Assembly (NCBI GenBank): GCA_017312345.1
Contig: BLAA01000001.1
Span: 1,860,001 to 1,924,000 of the forward strand
Source of the DNA: Candidatus Denitrolinea symbiosum
Lineage (GTDB): Bacteria; Chloroflexota; Anaerolineae; Anaerolineales; Villigracilaceae
DNA length: 64,000 nucleotides
Reading direction: 5' to 3'
The position numbers were made by a program, and so were the translations under genes. The notes under the pieces were generated by a model, which searched no databases, was not told the origin of the DNA, and saw only the letters and a program-made list of their open reading frames with translations. Shown here piece by piece: positions 8,836 to 18,518 of the stretch; position 1 is the stretch's first letter; the number at the start of each line of letters is the position of its first letter.

Positions 8836-11526
8836 ATGAACCCCATTACCAAACTCACCTCTCTCGGCCAGTCTCTCTGGTACGATAACATCCAGCGCAA
8901 ACAATTGGAGAACGGCGAATTCGAAGCCATGATCCGGCGCGGCGACATTCGCGGCGTCACCTCCAACCCGTCCATCTTCAACCACGCCATGACGAAGTCC
9001 AACGATTACGACTCGGCGTTGATCCCCCTCGCCTGGGCGGGCTGGGACGCGGAGCAGGTCTTCTGGCGTCTCGCCGTGGAAGACATCCAGAAAGCCTGCG
9101 ACCTTTTCCGTCCCCTCTACGACGAGACGAACGGCGGCGACGGCTACGTCAGCATCGAAGTGGACCCGCGCTACGCTGACGACGAGGAAGCCACCGCCGC
9201 ACAGGCGCGGACGCTCTGGGAGCGCGTGAACCGTCCCAACCTGATGGTCAAAATCCCCGCGACCCAGGCCTGCATCCCCGCCATCCGACGCTCCATCGCC
9301 GCGGGCATCAACATCAACATCACGCTCATCTTTTCGCTCGAACGTTACGCCGAAGTGATGATCGCCTACCTCGACGGGCTCGAAGAACGCCTCGCCGCGG
9401 GACATCCCATTGACCGCATCGCCTCGGTGGCCTCGTTCTTCGTCTCGCGCGTCGACACGAAGATAGACCCCAAACTTCCCGAAGGCGCGCCCCTGCGCGG
9501 CAAAGCCGCCATCGCCAACGCCAAGCTCGCCTACGAAGCCTTCACCGCGGTCTTCACCACGCACCGTTGGGAACAACTTAAACTCAAAGGCGCGCGCGTC
9601 CAGCGCCCGCTGTGGGCCAGCACCAGCACGAAGAACCCCGCCTACCCCGACACCCTCTATGTGGACAGCCTCATCGGTCCCGAGACCGTCAACACCATCC
9701 CGCCCGCCACGCTGAATGCCTTCCGCGATCACGGTCACGCCGAAATCACGCTCACGCGCGACCTCGACGAGGCCCGCAGCGTCTTCGCGCAGCTCAAGAC
9801 GCTCGGCATTTCGATGGACGCGGTCACTCACGAACTCGAAGTGGAAGGCGTCAAGACCTTCGCTGAAGCCTTCACGCAATTGTTCGCGGAACTGGACGAA
9901 AAACGGAAAGCTGCCATCGCCTCGCTCGGACCTTTGGCGGACTCTGTCGCCCGGCGCTTATCCTCCCTCGAAGCGGGCGCGTTCTCCGCGCGGCTGTGGC
10001 GGCACGACGTCTCCCTCTGGGCGGCGGACGAGGCGGGCCAGCGCGAGGCCGCGATCCGTCTCGGCTGGTTGGCCTCTCCCGAAAAAGCCCGCGCCCGCAT
10101 CCCCGACTATCAAGCCTTCGCGGAGGAAGTCCGCAACGCGGGCATTGACCGCGTCCTCGTGCTTGGAATGGGCGGCTCCTCGCTGACCGCCGAAGCGCTG
10201 AGTTCCCTGCAAGCGGCCGCGAACGTCGCCGCGCCGCTCTCGCTGGCGATCCTCGACTCCACCGACCCTCGGCAGGTGGCGGAGGCCGCGAAGAATTTCC
10301 CGCCCGAAAAATCGCTGTACATCGTCGCCAGTAAATCGGGCGGCACGGCCGAGATGATGGCCGCCTTCGACCTGTTTTGGAAGTTGTCCAACGGCGACGG
10401 CTCGCGCTTCGTCGCCACCACCGACCCCGGGACTGGCCTGGAAAAACTCGCGCGCGAGCGCGGCTTCCGCAAGATTTTCTCCTCCGACGAATCCGTGGGC
10501 GGACGCTACTCCGCCATGACCGACTTCGGCATGGTCCCCGCCGCGCTGCTCGGATACGACCTGCCCGGCTTCCTCGACCGCGCGGATTGGATGAAGAGCC
10601 AATGCGGCGCGGACGTCCCTATCGCGCGCGACCCGGGCGTCGCGCTCGGCGCCGTGATGGCTGAGTCCGCTCTGGCCGGCCGCGACAAGCTGACGGTCCT
10701 GGCGGACGCGCCCCTGTCCGCGCTGGCGGGCTGGGTCGAGCAGATCGTCGCCGAATCCAGCGGCAAGGACGGGAAGGGAATCCTGCCCGTCGCGCTCGAA
10801 CCGCTCGGCGCGCCCGAAGCGTACGGGAACGACCGGCTGTTCGTCTATCTGCATCAGACGGGCGAGTTCGATGCCGGGATCGCCGCTCTCAAAAGCGCGG
10901 GCCATCCCGTGGTTGCATTGCCCCTCGCCGATTATCACGACGCCTCGGCGGAATTTTTCCGCTGGGAGATTGCGGTCGCCGCGGCCTGTCATATTCTCGG
11001 CGTCAACGCCTTCGACCAGCCCAACGTGCAGGACAGCAAAGCGCGCACCAACGCCCGCATCGCCGATTTCCAAAAGACGGGCAAACTCGCCGACGTGGAC
11101 CTGGTGGACGTCCGCGAGGCGAAGCCCGCGCTGGAGAAATTTTTGGCGCAGGCGAAGGCGGGAGATTACGTCGCCGTCAACGCCTACCTGCCGCGCAACG
11201 CGGAGATGATCGAAGCGCTCCAGCGGATGCGCGTCGCCATCCGCGCGAAGACTCATTGCGCGGCGACGGCGGGATTCGGTCCGCGCTTCCAGCATTCCAC
11301 GGGACAGTTCCACAAGGGCGGGCCGAACACGGGGCTGTTTATTCAGGTCGTGTGCGACGCGGAAAACGACCTCGAAATCCCGACGCAGGGATTGACTTTC
11401 GGCGCGCTCATCCGCGCGCAGGCGTTGGGCGATTACGAAGCGTTACAAGCCGCCGGACGGCGCGTCTTGCGCGTGCATTTGCCAAGCGCGGCGGATATTA
11501 AGTCGTTGGAGAACGCGTTGGAGTGA
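8836..11526 (+). CDS. tal-pgi: Bifunctional transaldolase / glucose-6-phosphate isomerase
   Basis: An 896-aa fusion. Residues 1-370 are transaldolase: RGVTSNPSIF, the Schiff-base lysine in NLMVKIPAT (about Lys139), NITLIFS and VASFFVSRVD. Residues about 430-896 are a phosphoglucose isomerase of the SIS type: VLVLGMGGSSL (about 440), SKSGGTAEM (about 499), VGGRYSAMTDFG. It moves three-carbon units between sedoheptulose-7-P and glyceraldehyde-3-P and interconverts glucose-6-P and fructose-6-P, joining the pentose phosphate pathway and glycolysis in the cytoplasm. The fusion is known from several bacterial groups. The gene appears monocistronic. Long antisense frames over it are GC-codon shadows. 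Confidence 0.95.
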   Translation: MNPITKLTSLGQSLWYDNIQRKQLENGEFEAMIRRGDIRGVTSNPSIFNHAMTKSNDYDSALIPLAWAGWDAEQVFWRLAVEDIQKACDLFRPLYDETNGGDGYVSIEVDPRYADDEEATAAQARTLWERVNRPNLMVKIPATQACIPAIRRSIAAGININITLIFSLERYAEVMIAYLDGLEERLAAGHPIDRIASVASFFVSRVDTKIDPKLPEGAPLRGKAAIANAKLAYEAFTAVFTTHRWEQLKLKGARVQRPLWASTSTKNPAYPDTLYVDSLIGPETVNTIPPATLNAFRDHGHAEITLTRDLDEARSVFAQLKTLGISMDAVTHELEVEGVKTFAEAFTQLFAELDEKRKAAIASLGPLADSVARRLSSLEAGAFSARLWRHDVSLWAADEAGQREAAIRLGWLASPEKARARIPDYQAFAEEVRNAGIDRVLVLGMGGSSLTAEALSSLQAAANVAAPLSLAILDSTDPRQVAEAAKNFPPEKSLYIVASKSGGTAEMMAAFDLFWKLSNGDGSRFVATTDPGTGLEKLARERGFRKIFSSDESVGGRYSAMTDFGMVPAALLGYDLPGFLDRADWMKSQCGADVPIARDPGVALGAVMAESALAGRDKLTVLADAPLSALAGWVEQIVAESSGKDGKGILPVALEPLGAPEAYGNDRLFVYLHQTGEFDAGIAALKSAGHPVVALPLADYHDASAEFFRWEIAVAAACHILGVNAFDQPNVQDSKARTNARIADFQKTGKLADVDLVDVREAKPALEKFLAQAKAGDYVAVNAYLPRNAEMIEALQRMRVAIRAKTHCAATAGFGPRFQHSTGQFHKGGPNTGLFIQVVCDAENDLEIPTQGLTFGALIRAQALGDYEALQAAGRRVLRVHLPSAADIKSLENALE

Positions 11527-11586
11527 CGCTCCTGCGCGTTCGCACGAGGATTGTTTTCAATCATTCACAAGTAAGGTAAATTTCAT

Positions 11587-11982
11587 ATGACCTTAGTTGA
11601 AGAAGAATATTTGGACGTCTTGCAAAACATCGAATGGGCCATCCTAAGCGTTTATCGCGAAAATCCCCAATTGTTCGATTACGACGTGGACAAGGCTCTC
11701 AACGCGTTGTGGATGGGCTATCGCTCCGAGCAGATTGGGAAGGCTAAACCGCCGCCCGCGTTCAACGAACTTCAAGATTTGCTTTATGAACGTGTGCGGG
11801 CGATATGTGAATGGCGTTTGGGACGCAATCCGATGCAGAAGGAGGGCGAGGACGGCGAAGTAGTTGATCTGTCGCCCGAACCGCTTAAACCGTCTTCTTC
11901 AACGAACGTTTCCCCATCCAATCCAGCAGGCGCAGCGCCCAGGGCTGGTTTCCCAGCGCGGCGAATATTGTTCTTTGGATAG
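11587..11982 (+). CDS. Hypothetical protein, 131 aa
   Basis: The protein opens with a helical acidic domain (EEEYLDVLQNIEWAILSVY, LFDYDVDKALNALWMGY, ELQDLLYERVRAICEWRLG). The tail after residue 95 is low-complexity and overlaps the 3' end of the convergent galactosidase gene by 98 bp. A weak ribosome site (aaggt) precedes the ATG. No family is recognised. The domain's regular helices suggest a real protein, while the overlapping tail may be read-through into the neighbour. Confidence 0.65.
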   Translation: MTLVEEEYLDVLQNIEWAILSVYRENPQLFDYDVDKALNALWMGYRSEQIGKAKPPPAFNELQDLLYERVRAICEWRLGRNPMQKEGEDGEVVDLSPEPLKPSSSTNVSPSNPAGAAPRAGFPARRILFFG

Positions 11983-13435
11983 ATTCTAATTTGCTGGGGC
12001 GCGGCGGAAGTTCGATCGCGGGCGTGAAGTCCACGCGGCGCGAAGCGACGCGATAGCGATAACCTCCCTCGGGACGGTACTCGTTCGTATCTTCAAGAAA
12101 CGCGCGCAGGGACTCGCGCTCGGCCGGGGTCATCCATTGCGGCAGGTCGGAGGTCGCCTTGAAGCCGCAGACCAGCGCCAGGTCCTGGAGCAGGAGCCGC
12201 TGTTCGACGGTCAGCGAATTGCCCTTGGCGGCGAAATACGCCACGTCGGGATCGGTCTGAACGAGCGGACTCAACCAGAGGCGGTTGACCGTCGTGCGGA
12301 TGGCGTTGCGCGCCCCGGGCGTGGCGGGATTTTGGAGCAGGACCGCGTCGCGATGACTCTCCCATTCGCCCGCGACGTCCGGGCCGACGCGCAGCGCGTC
12401 GCACAGACCGAGCGAGGGGACGATCGGCGCGCCGCAGGCGAGGAAGTACGCGTCCGCGCCCATCGCCTCGCGCAGAACTTTCAGCCCGAGGCGGTACGCG
12501 GCCTCGCGCGGCGCCTCCGTGTGACGTTTGCCGCGCAGCGCGCCCGCGTAGAGAAAATCGAGTTTGAGATAATCGAAGCCCCAGGCGCGGACTTGTTTCA
12601 TCAGCGCCGCCAGCCATTCTTGCGCGGCGGGATGGGTGGTATCCAGCGCGTACATCCACTCGCCCCAGTTGAATCCCGCCGAGACGAATTTCCCCGCTTC
12701 ATCTTTTAAAAACCAGTCGGGATGTTCGCGGAACAGCCGCGAGGATTTTGCCGCCAAAAGCGGCGCGAGCCACAAGCCTGCTTTGCGCCCCGTGGATTTT
12801 ATTTTGTCCGCCAGCGCGGTCATGCCCGCTGGGAATTTCTCGTTGGCTTCCCAATCGCCGAGGCTGACCTGCCAGCCGTCGTCCACTTGCAAAACATCGA
12901 AGGGGAGGTCGCCGAGGCCGTCGAAAACCTTGTGGAGGGTGGGTTCGTCAATCAACGTGTAAAGGCTGTACCACGAGCACCAGATACGCGGCGCGGGCCT
13001 CGCGGCGGCAAATCCGAATCGCTCGCCGAGCGCTTGCGTATAGGCAGGAAAGGCGTTTTGTTCCACGCCAAAGTGGATGAACCATTCGCCCTCGCCCGAT
13101 TCGTACCAACCTTCGAGTTGACTGCCGTCCAGGCGGACATGCGCGTCCATGCCGAGCGCGCCGAGGAGGACGATCCTGCCGTCGTCCATTTCCGCCGCGC
13201 CGACCCACGATCCGTGCGGGAGCGGCTCGCGGGCGTAGGCCGCGTCCGTTTGGAGGACGTGGAAGATGTCGGGTTTTTGAATCGGGAGCGGGGAGAGGTC
13301 CGTCCACGCGGCGAGGGACCAGGACTGCCATCCGTGGCGGTAAAACGCGCGGGGAGGCCGCGGCAGGTTCAAGGTCACGCGCGAGGCGGAGACGGTTTGG
13401 GAGGCGGGAGTCGAGTCGGTGATGAGGATGTCCAT
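11885..13435 (-). CDS. Alpha-galactosidase-like glycosidase (GH36/melibiase clan)
   Basis: About 516 aa from the ATG at 13435 (MDILITDS; an upstream start at 13471 is less likely). An N-terminal beta domain (FYRHGWQSWS) precedes a TIM barrel with WCSWYSLYT, FDVLQVDDGWQ, GLWLAPLLA and DYLKLDFLY, whose Asp is the expected nucleophile. RVGPDVAGEW probably supplies the acid/base. It should release terminal alpha-galactosyl or related sugars. No signal peptide is seen, so it is probably cytoplasmic. The family call rests on motifs; substrate is open. It is convergent with the 11587 gene. Confidence 0.85.
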   Translation of the reverse strand: MDILITDSTPASQTVSASRVTLNLPRPPRAFYRHGWQSWSLAAWTDLSPLPIQKPDIFHVLQTDAAYAREPLPHGSWVGAAEMDDGRIVLLGALGMDAHVRLDGSQLEGWYESGEGEWFIHFGVEQNAFPAYTQALGERFGFAAARPAPRIWCSWYSLYTLIDEPTLHKVFDGLGDLPFDVLQVDDGWQVSLGDWEANEKFPAGMTALADKIKSTGRKAGLWLAPLLAAKSSRLFREHPDWFLKDEAGKFVSAGFNWGEWMYALDTTHPAAQEWLAALMKQVRAWGFDYLKLDFLYAGALRGKRHTEAPREAAYRLGLKVLREAMGADAYFLACGAPIVPSLGLCDALRVGPDVAGEWESHRDAVLLQNPATPGARNAIRTTVNRLWLSPLVQTDPDVAYFAAKGNSLTVEQRLLLQDLALVCGFKATSDLPQWMTPAERESLRAFLEDTNEYRPEGGYRYRVASRRVDFTPAIELPPRPSKLESIQRTIFAALGNQPWALRLLDWMGKRSLKKTV

Positions 13436-13518
13436 GCGGGGGATTATCCCGCGAGTTGAGTTGCAGGTCAAATCGGTTTGACCGACGTTAAATTTTGTGG
13501 CATAATGCCGTCATCAAA

Positions 13519-13836
13519 CGCGTGGATGGGAACGAGTACGTTCGTGGAACTGTCAGAGAGCCTGCAGATGGTGTGAAGCGGGTCAGCGAAGCGGACGGAA
13601 AATCCTCCCGGAGCGGCGAACTGAAATTAGTCGAATAGTCTGATAGTCGCGTGGTCGCATAGTCAGGTGGTCGCGTGGTTGGATAGTCAGATGGTCGGCG
13701 GAGAGTAGGTGAGACGGAGTCGCGCTTCGTTATCAAGGCGCGAGGTTGATGGACCTCGGCGAGCGCCCATCAATGGGAAGCAGAGTGGTACCGCGTGAGC
13801 CATGCTCTCGTCTCTGATTTGAGGCGAGAGTTTTTG
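13519..13836 (+). promoter_or_regulatory. T-box leader of ileS
   Basis: Stem I features are AGAGAG (13555-13560) and the distal TGGTG/GAA loop. The specifier region GAAAATCCTCC contains the Ile codon ATC at 13602-13604. The antiterminator bulge AGAGTGGTACCGCG lies at 13782-13795. A 10-bp terminator hairpin (CTCTCGTCTC / GAGGCGAGAG, 13805-13830) with T5 follows. Uncharged tRNA-Ile should bind and stop termination, raising ileS expression. A tract of short near-repeats at 13625-13705 sits between stem I and the antiterminator and is unusual. Confidence 0.93.
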
Positions 13837-13923
13837 TTTTTGAGTTGAAGGTTGTATGTTGGAATGTTGAATGTTTTCCGCAACCTTGAACCTTCAACTT
13901 TCAACCTTCAACCCGGAGGAAGT

Positions 13924-16900
13924 ATGTCATTTAAATCAGTCAGCCCCAAACTCGACGTGACGGCGATGGAAGAAGCCGTTCTCAAAATGTGGAAGCGCGA
14001 AGACGTCTTCAAGAAGACCGTCGAGCGGAGACAGGGCGCGCCCGAATATGTCTTCTACGAGGGGCCTCCCACCGCCAACGGCAAACCGGGCGTTCACCAC
14101 GTGTTGGCGCGGGCGTTCAAGGACATGTTCCCGCGCTACAAGATCATGCGTGGTTACCGCGTCTCGCGGCGCGGCGGCTGGGACACGCACGGCCTGCCCG
14201 TCGAGATCGAAGTCGAGAAGCGGCACGGGTTCAAGAACAAACAGGACATCGAAGCCTACGGCGTGGCGAAGTTCAACGCCGAGTGCCGCAAGTCCGCCTT
14301 CGATTACATCCAGGACTGGGAACGGCTGACCGACCGCATCGCCTTTTGGGTGGACCTGGAAACGGCGTATGTGACGTTCACCAACGACTACATCGAGTCG
14401 GTCTGGAACATCCTGAAAAATTTCTGGGACCGCGACCTGCTCTACAAGGGATACAAAGTCGTGCCGTACTGCCCGCGTTGCGGGACGACTCTCTCCGACC
14501 ATGAAGTCGCGCTCGGCTACGACGAGGCGACCGACCCCTCGGTTTTCGTCCGCATGCCGCTGGCGGACAAGCCCGACACCTCGCTCCTCGTCTGGACGAC
14601 GACGCCGTGGACGCTTCCGGGCAATGTGGCGGTGGCCGCGCATCCCGACGTGGAGTACGTCACTGTGGAGCGCGCGGTGAACGGTAAAAAGGAGAAGTTG
14701 ATCCTCGCCAAGCCCCTGCTCGAAAAAGTCTTCCGCGGCGAGGAAGTGAAAATCGTGGACGCGTTCAAAGGCAGGAAATTGAAGGGACAGAAATATCTTC
14801 CGCTCTTCACCTTCCTCCCGCCCGACAAACCCGCGCATTACGTCGTCCTCGGCGATTTCGTCACGACCGAAGACGGCACGGGACTCGTTCACATGGCGCC
14901 CGCCTTCGGCGCGGAGGATATGCAGGCCGCGCTCGAATTCGACCTGCCCGTGCTGATGACCGTCCTGCCCGACGGGACGTTCATCCCCGAAGTGACGCCG
15001 TGGCGCGGCGTATTCGTCAAGGACGCCGACCCGATGATCATCCGCGACCTCGACGACCGCGGCCTCCTGTTCCGCGCGGAATCGTACACGCATACGTATC
15101 CGTTCTGCTGGCGGTGCAAAACCCCGCTGCTTTACTACGCCCGCGACGCGTGGTACATCCGCACGAGCCGCTTCAAAGAGCGGATGGTGGAACTCAACAA
15201 GACCATCCACTGGACTCCCGACCACATCCGGGACGGACGCTTCGGGAACTGGCTCGAAAACAACATTGACTGGGCGCTCTCGCGCGAACGCTACTGGGGC
15301 ACGCCGCTCCCCGTGTGGGAGTGCGAGGACTGTAAAGACCGCGAGTGCGTCGGCTCGGTGGACGAACTCTCCAAATTCGCGGGCCGCGCCCTGAGCGAAC
15401 TCGACCTCCACCGTCCCTATGTGGACGAGATCGCCTGGGATTGTAAAAAGTGCGGCGGCAGGATGCAGCGCGTCCCCGATTTGATTGACGTGTGGTTCGA
15501 CTCGGGTTCGATGCCGTACGCGCAGTGGCATTATCCCTTCGGGAATCAGGAAAAATTCAAACAGCAATTCCCCGCCGACTTCATCTGCGAGGCCGTGGAC
15601 CAGACGCGCGGCTGGTTCTATTCGCTCCATGCCATCAGTTCGCTGTTGATGGATTCCGTCTCGTTCAAGAACGTGATCTGCCTCGGGCTGATCCTCGACG
15701 GCGAGGGCCGCAAAATGTCGAAGAGCCTCGGCAACATCGTGGACCCGTGGGACGTGCTCAAAGTCCACGGCGCGGACGCCTTCCGCTGGTACCTCTACAC
15801 CGCCACACCGCCAGGACAGGAGCGCCGCTTCTCTCCTGAACTGGTTGGCTCGGTGGTGCGCGACTTCACGCTGCTGCTGTGGAACGTCTACTCGTTCTTT
15901 GTGACCTACGCTAACCTCGACAAATGGAAACCTGAAGCGCAAGCCAACCTGCGTTACTCCAGCCTCGACCAATGGCTGCTATCGGAACTCAACGTCCTCG
16001 TCCGCGAGGTGACGGCGGGCTACGAGGAATACGAAGTGACGCGCGCTACGCGTCCGATCCAGGAATTTGTGGAGAAACTCTCGACCTGGTACCTGCGCCG
16101 CTCGCGCCGCCGCTTCTGGAAATCTGAGTCGGACTCGGACAAGCAGGCCGCGTACTCCACCCTCTACGCCGCGCTGGTGACGGTCGCCAAACTGCTCGCG
16201 CCCGCCATGCCCTTCCTTGCGGATGAACTCTACCAGAACCTCGTCCGCTCGGCGGACGAGGACGCGCCCGAATCCATCCATCTGGCGCGGTGGCCCGAAA
16301 CGGACGTCTCGCGCATTGACGAGACGCTCAACCGCGATATGGCGACGGTGATGAAGCTCGTCTCGCTCGGACATTCGGCGCGGCAGAAGGCAAATCGCAA
16401 AGTCCGCCAGCCGCTGTCCGAGGCTGCGTTTTCGGTGGGCAACGTCTCCGAACGGAAGGCGGTGGAAGTCTTCGCCGAGTTGATCGCGGACGAGTTGAAC
16501 GTGAAGCGGGTCCGCCTGCTGGATTCGTCCACCGAGGCGGTGGCGCACACGATCAAGCCGCTGCCGAAGCAGCTCGGACAGAAATACGGCAACAGGTTCC
16601 CCGCCATCCAGAAGGCGATCCTGGCGATGGACGCGGAATCGGCGGCGCGAACGCTGATGGACGGCAGTCCGCTCAAAGTCGAGGCGGGAGGCGAAACGTT
16701 CGAGGTGTTGGACGACGAGGTGGAGGTCAAGGCGGTCGCGAAGGAGGGATTCGCCGTCGCCGAGGAGGGCGCGTACGTCGCGGCCCTCGTCACGGAGTTG
16801 ACGCCCGAACTCGTCCGCGAGGGACTCGCCCGCGAGTTTGTCCGCCGCGCGCAGGACCTCCGCAAGTCTGCGGAGCTTGATGTGGCGGATCGGATCAGGA

Positions 16901-17073
16901 TGTTCGTCGTCGCCAGCGAGGGATTGAAGGCGGCGGTCGAGGAGCATCGCGATTATGTGACGTCCGAAACGCTGACGGTGGATTTGCAGTTCATGCCCCC
17001 GCCCGCCGACGCGTTTACCGCCAGCGACAGTTTCGACGGCGAGACGCTGACGGTGGGGTTGGTGAAAGCCTAA
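13924..17073 (+). CDS. ileS: Isoleucyl-tRNA synthetase
   Basis: 1049 aa from ATG 13924, chosen because ggagga lies just upstream; an upstream in-frame start at 13852 falls in spacer repeats. Class I signatures: GPPTANGKPGVHHV (HIGH-type, about 46-59), the editing domain with TWTTTPWTLPGN-like VWTTTPWTLPGN, WFDSGSMPYAQ, and KMSKSLGN (about 597). Two Cys pairs (CPRCG, CEDC/CKKCG) may bind zinc. It charges tRNA-Ile with isoleucine and edits valine. Length and HIGH form suggest the longer, eukaryote-like IleRS type (inference). The T-box upstream makes it tRNA-Ile responsive. Confidence 0.97.
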   Translation: MSFKSVSPKLDVTAMEEAVLKMWKREDVFKKTVERRQGAPEYVFYEGPPTANGKPGVHHVLARAFKDMFPRYKIMRGYRVSRRGGWDTHGLPVEIEVEKRHGFKNKQDIEAYGVAKFNAECRKSAFDYIQDWERLTDRIAFWVDLETAYVTFTNDYIESVWNILKNFWDRDLLYKGYKVVPYCPRCGTTLSDHEVALGYDEATDPSVFVRMPLADKPDTSLLVWTTTPWTLPGNVAVAAHPDVEYVTVERAVNGKKEKLILAKPLLEKVFRGEEVKIVDAFKGRKLKGQKYLPLFTFLPPDKPAHYVVLGDFVTTEDGTGLVHMAPAFGAEDMQAALEFDLPVLMTVLPDGTFIPEVTPWRGVFVKDADPMIIRDLDDRGLLFRAESYTHTYPFCWRCKTPLLYYARDAWYIRTSRFKERMVELNKTIHWTPDHIRDGRFGNWLENNIDWALSRERYWGTPLPVWECEDCKDRECVGSVDELSKFAGRALSELDLHRPYVDEIAWDCKKCGGRMQRVPDLIDVWFDSGSMPYAQWHYPFGNQEKFKQQFPADFICEAVDQTRGWFYSLHAISSLLMDSVSFKNVICLGLILDGEGRKMSKSLGNIVDPWDVLKVHGADAFRWYLYTATPPGQERRFSPELVGSVVRDFTLLLWNVYSFFVTYANLDKWKPEAQANLRYSSLDQWLLSELNVLVREVTAGYEEYEVTRATRPIQEFVEKLSTWYLRRSRRRFWKSESDSDKQAAYSTLYAALVTVAKLLAPAMPFLADELYQNLVRSADEDAPESIHLARWPETDVSRIDETLNRDMATVMKLVSLGHSARQKANRKVRQPLSEAAFSVGNVSERKAVEVFAELIADELNVKRVRLLDSSTEAVAHTIKPLPKQLGQKYGNRFPAIQKAILAMDAESAARTLMDGSPLKVEAGGETFEVLDDEVEVKAVAKEGFAVAEEGAYVAALVTELTPELVREGLAREFVRRAQDLRKSAELDVADRIRMFVVASEGLKAAVEEHRDYVTSETLTVDLQFMPPPADAFTASDSFDGETLTVGLVKA

Positions 17074-17079
17074 AAACGA

Positions 17080-17110
17080 GAAACCCGTTTTCTTCAAGAA
17101 AACGGGTTTC
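17080..17110. terminator. Bidirectional terminator ileS / PilZ gene
   Basis: GAAACCCGTTTTC pairs with GAAAACGGGTTTC around a short loop. It lies between convergent genes, 7 bp after the ileS stop, and is nearly symmetrical. Confidence 0.8.
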
Positions 17111-17114
17111 TGAT

Positions 17115-17513
17115 TTATTCGCCGTATATTTCCATCAGGCGCTGATAGATTTCCCGGTCGTGCGGTTCGATGTGGGTGATCTCGAAGCCGACTTTGAACA
17201 GGTTGGGCATGATCTCGTCCGGCTTGATCCATCTGGGGCGTGCGGAGAAGAACATGAACAGTTTGTCCGAGACGTCGGGAGTGAGTTCCATGTGCAGGTG
17301 AAAGACCTGTCCCATCGGAAGGGAGGCGGTCGTTTCGAGTTGCAGGCCGTCCGCGCTGATGTCTACGAGATGGCCGACGGTCTCCTCGTTTTCGTCGTTG
17401 AGGACGCGCATGTAGAAGCCAAATTTTTTTCGCTGCGTGTGCCTTCGTTCGCGCATGAGGCGGTCCTTTACGGGGATTTCTTCAAGTATAGACCAGGTTT
17501 CGGTCCGGGGCAA
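17115..17513 (-). CDS. PilZ domain protein
   Basis: 132 aa, or 113 aa from the internal start MRERRHTQ. The PilZ c-di-GMP signature is visible: an N-terminal RERRHTQRKK arginine patch and DISADGLQLE (D/NxSxxG), followed by a beta-barrel (VFHLHMELT, FFSARPRWI, FKVGFEITHI). It should bind cyclic di-GMP and pass the signal to a partner, often motility or envelope functions; the partner is not in the neighbourhood. It is convergent with ileS and shares its terminator. Confidence 0.85.
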   Translation of the reverse strand: MPRTETWSILEEIPVKDRLMRERRHTQRKKFGFYMRVLNDENEETVGHLVDISADGLQLETTASLPMGQVFHLHMELTPDVSDKLFMFFSARPRWIKPDEIMPNLFKVGFEITHIEPHDREIYQRLMEIYGE

Positions 17514-17561
17514 TAGGCGTTATGGGAGAACGCATGGCTGTAGCAAAGCAGGTAAGTTAGC

Positions 17562-17660
17562 GAAATTCGCCCACACTTGCGCCTGGCGCAAGCGCTGGTG
17601 TTCGCGCTATGCGCGTTCCATATCGCCAACTTGTCAAGCGACTTTGAGAAGGCCATATGG
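17562..17660. repeat. Dispersed intergenic repeat, copy A
   Basis: About 99 bp from GAAATTCGCCCACACTTG to GCCATATGG. It is about 85-90% identical by eye to 36385-36484. It contains a palindromic core (TTGCGCCTGGCGCAA). It lies in the gap between the PilZ and methyltransferase genes. The function is unknown. Confidence 0.8.
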
Positions 17661-17691
17661 AGGAACGTCCGTGAAGCGCAGGCTGCCTCGG

Positions 17692-18483
17692 TCAGGCTCG
17701 TTTTGCGACAGAGGCCTTTTTTCCAACGGCGATCGCCCAGACTTGCAGGAATTTGAGCGCGCCGTTTCTTATAAAGGGTCTCATGCCTGTTTCGGAATCG
17801 GCGCCGAGGTCTTTCAGCAGCCTTTCTTTGAGCGCTTCCGTAACGCCGGGGGCGGTTCCTGTCATCTGTGTCCATCGCTGAAAATCGACCTCCACGTTCC
17901 TGGTTTCCAGCGTCTCTATCGCCAGGCCAGCGTCCGCAAATAGCGCTTTCATTTGGGTTATTGACAATGCGGCTGTATGGGATGGGTCTCGCGATCTTTC
18001 CAGACTGTTGTAGGTTGCTGCGATTTTTGGATCTTCGGGAGCCATCAGGTCAATGGCCGCCAGTCTGCCGTCTGGCTTGCACACCCGGGCCATTTCCCGA
18101 AGCGGGATTATGGGCTTCTCGAAATGATGGAGCGCCAGCCGTGATGCCACGAGGTCAAAGCGTCCCGTCTCATAGGGTAATCGTTCGGCGTTGCCCTCTT
18201 CAAAAACGATATTTGTCAGATTTTGCCTGGCCGCTTCCTCGCGGGCCTGGGCTAACATGGCTGGGGTAAGGTCAATGGCCGCGACCTCGTTGACGCGGGG
18301 AGCGATTGCCCGGCTGAGATGTCCCGTCCCTGCCGCGACGTCCAAAACTCGGAACTCCTTCTTCAGGGGCAGGGAATCCACGATCCAATCCAGAAGGTCC
18401 TGGCTGGAGAGCGTCAGTCCCTGATCTCCAAACCTCGCGGCTTGTTTTGAAAATTCTTTCCGAACTACTCTGTTATGGTCCAT
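17692..18483 (-). CDS. Class I SAM methyltransferase (UbiE-like)
   Basis: 263 aa with the methyltransferase type 11 fold: VLDVAAGTGHLSRAI (motif I), VAAIDLTPAMLAQA, NIVFEEGNAERLPY and FDLVASRLALHHF. A strong ribosome site (ggaggagc) precedes the ATG. It resembles UbiE/COQ5 family enzymes of lipid or quinone methylation, but the substrate cannot be read from the sequence. It appears monocistronic; no pathway genes are adjacent. Confidence 0.85.
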   Translation of the reverse strand: MDHNRVVRKEFSKQAARFGDQGLTLSSQDLLDWIVDSLPLKKEFRVLDVAAGTGHLSRAIAPRVNEVAAIDLTPAMLAQAREEAARQNLTNIVFEEGNAERLPYETGRFDLVASRLALHHFEKPIIPLREMARVCKPDGRLAAIDLMAPEDPKIAATYNSLERSRDPSHTAALSITQMKALFADAGLAIETLETRNVEVDFQRWTQMTGTAPGVTEALKERLLKDLGADSETGMRPFIRNGALKFLQVWAIAVGKKASVAKRA

Positions 18484-18518
18484 GGTCGCTCCTCCGCGTA
18501 AGAGACAGTTTCTTCAGT

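Noticed and set aside
9958..11313. 451-aa minus-strand frame opposite tal-pgi
   Set aside because: GC-rich shadow with low-complexity Arg/Gly/Asp; the plus frame has complete transaldolase and isomerase motifs.
13936..15972. 678-aa minus-strand frame opposite ileS
   Set aside because: It mirrors the third-position GC pattern of ileS and has no domain.
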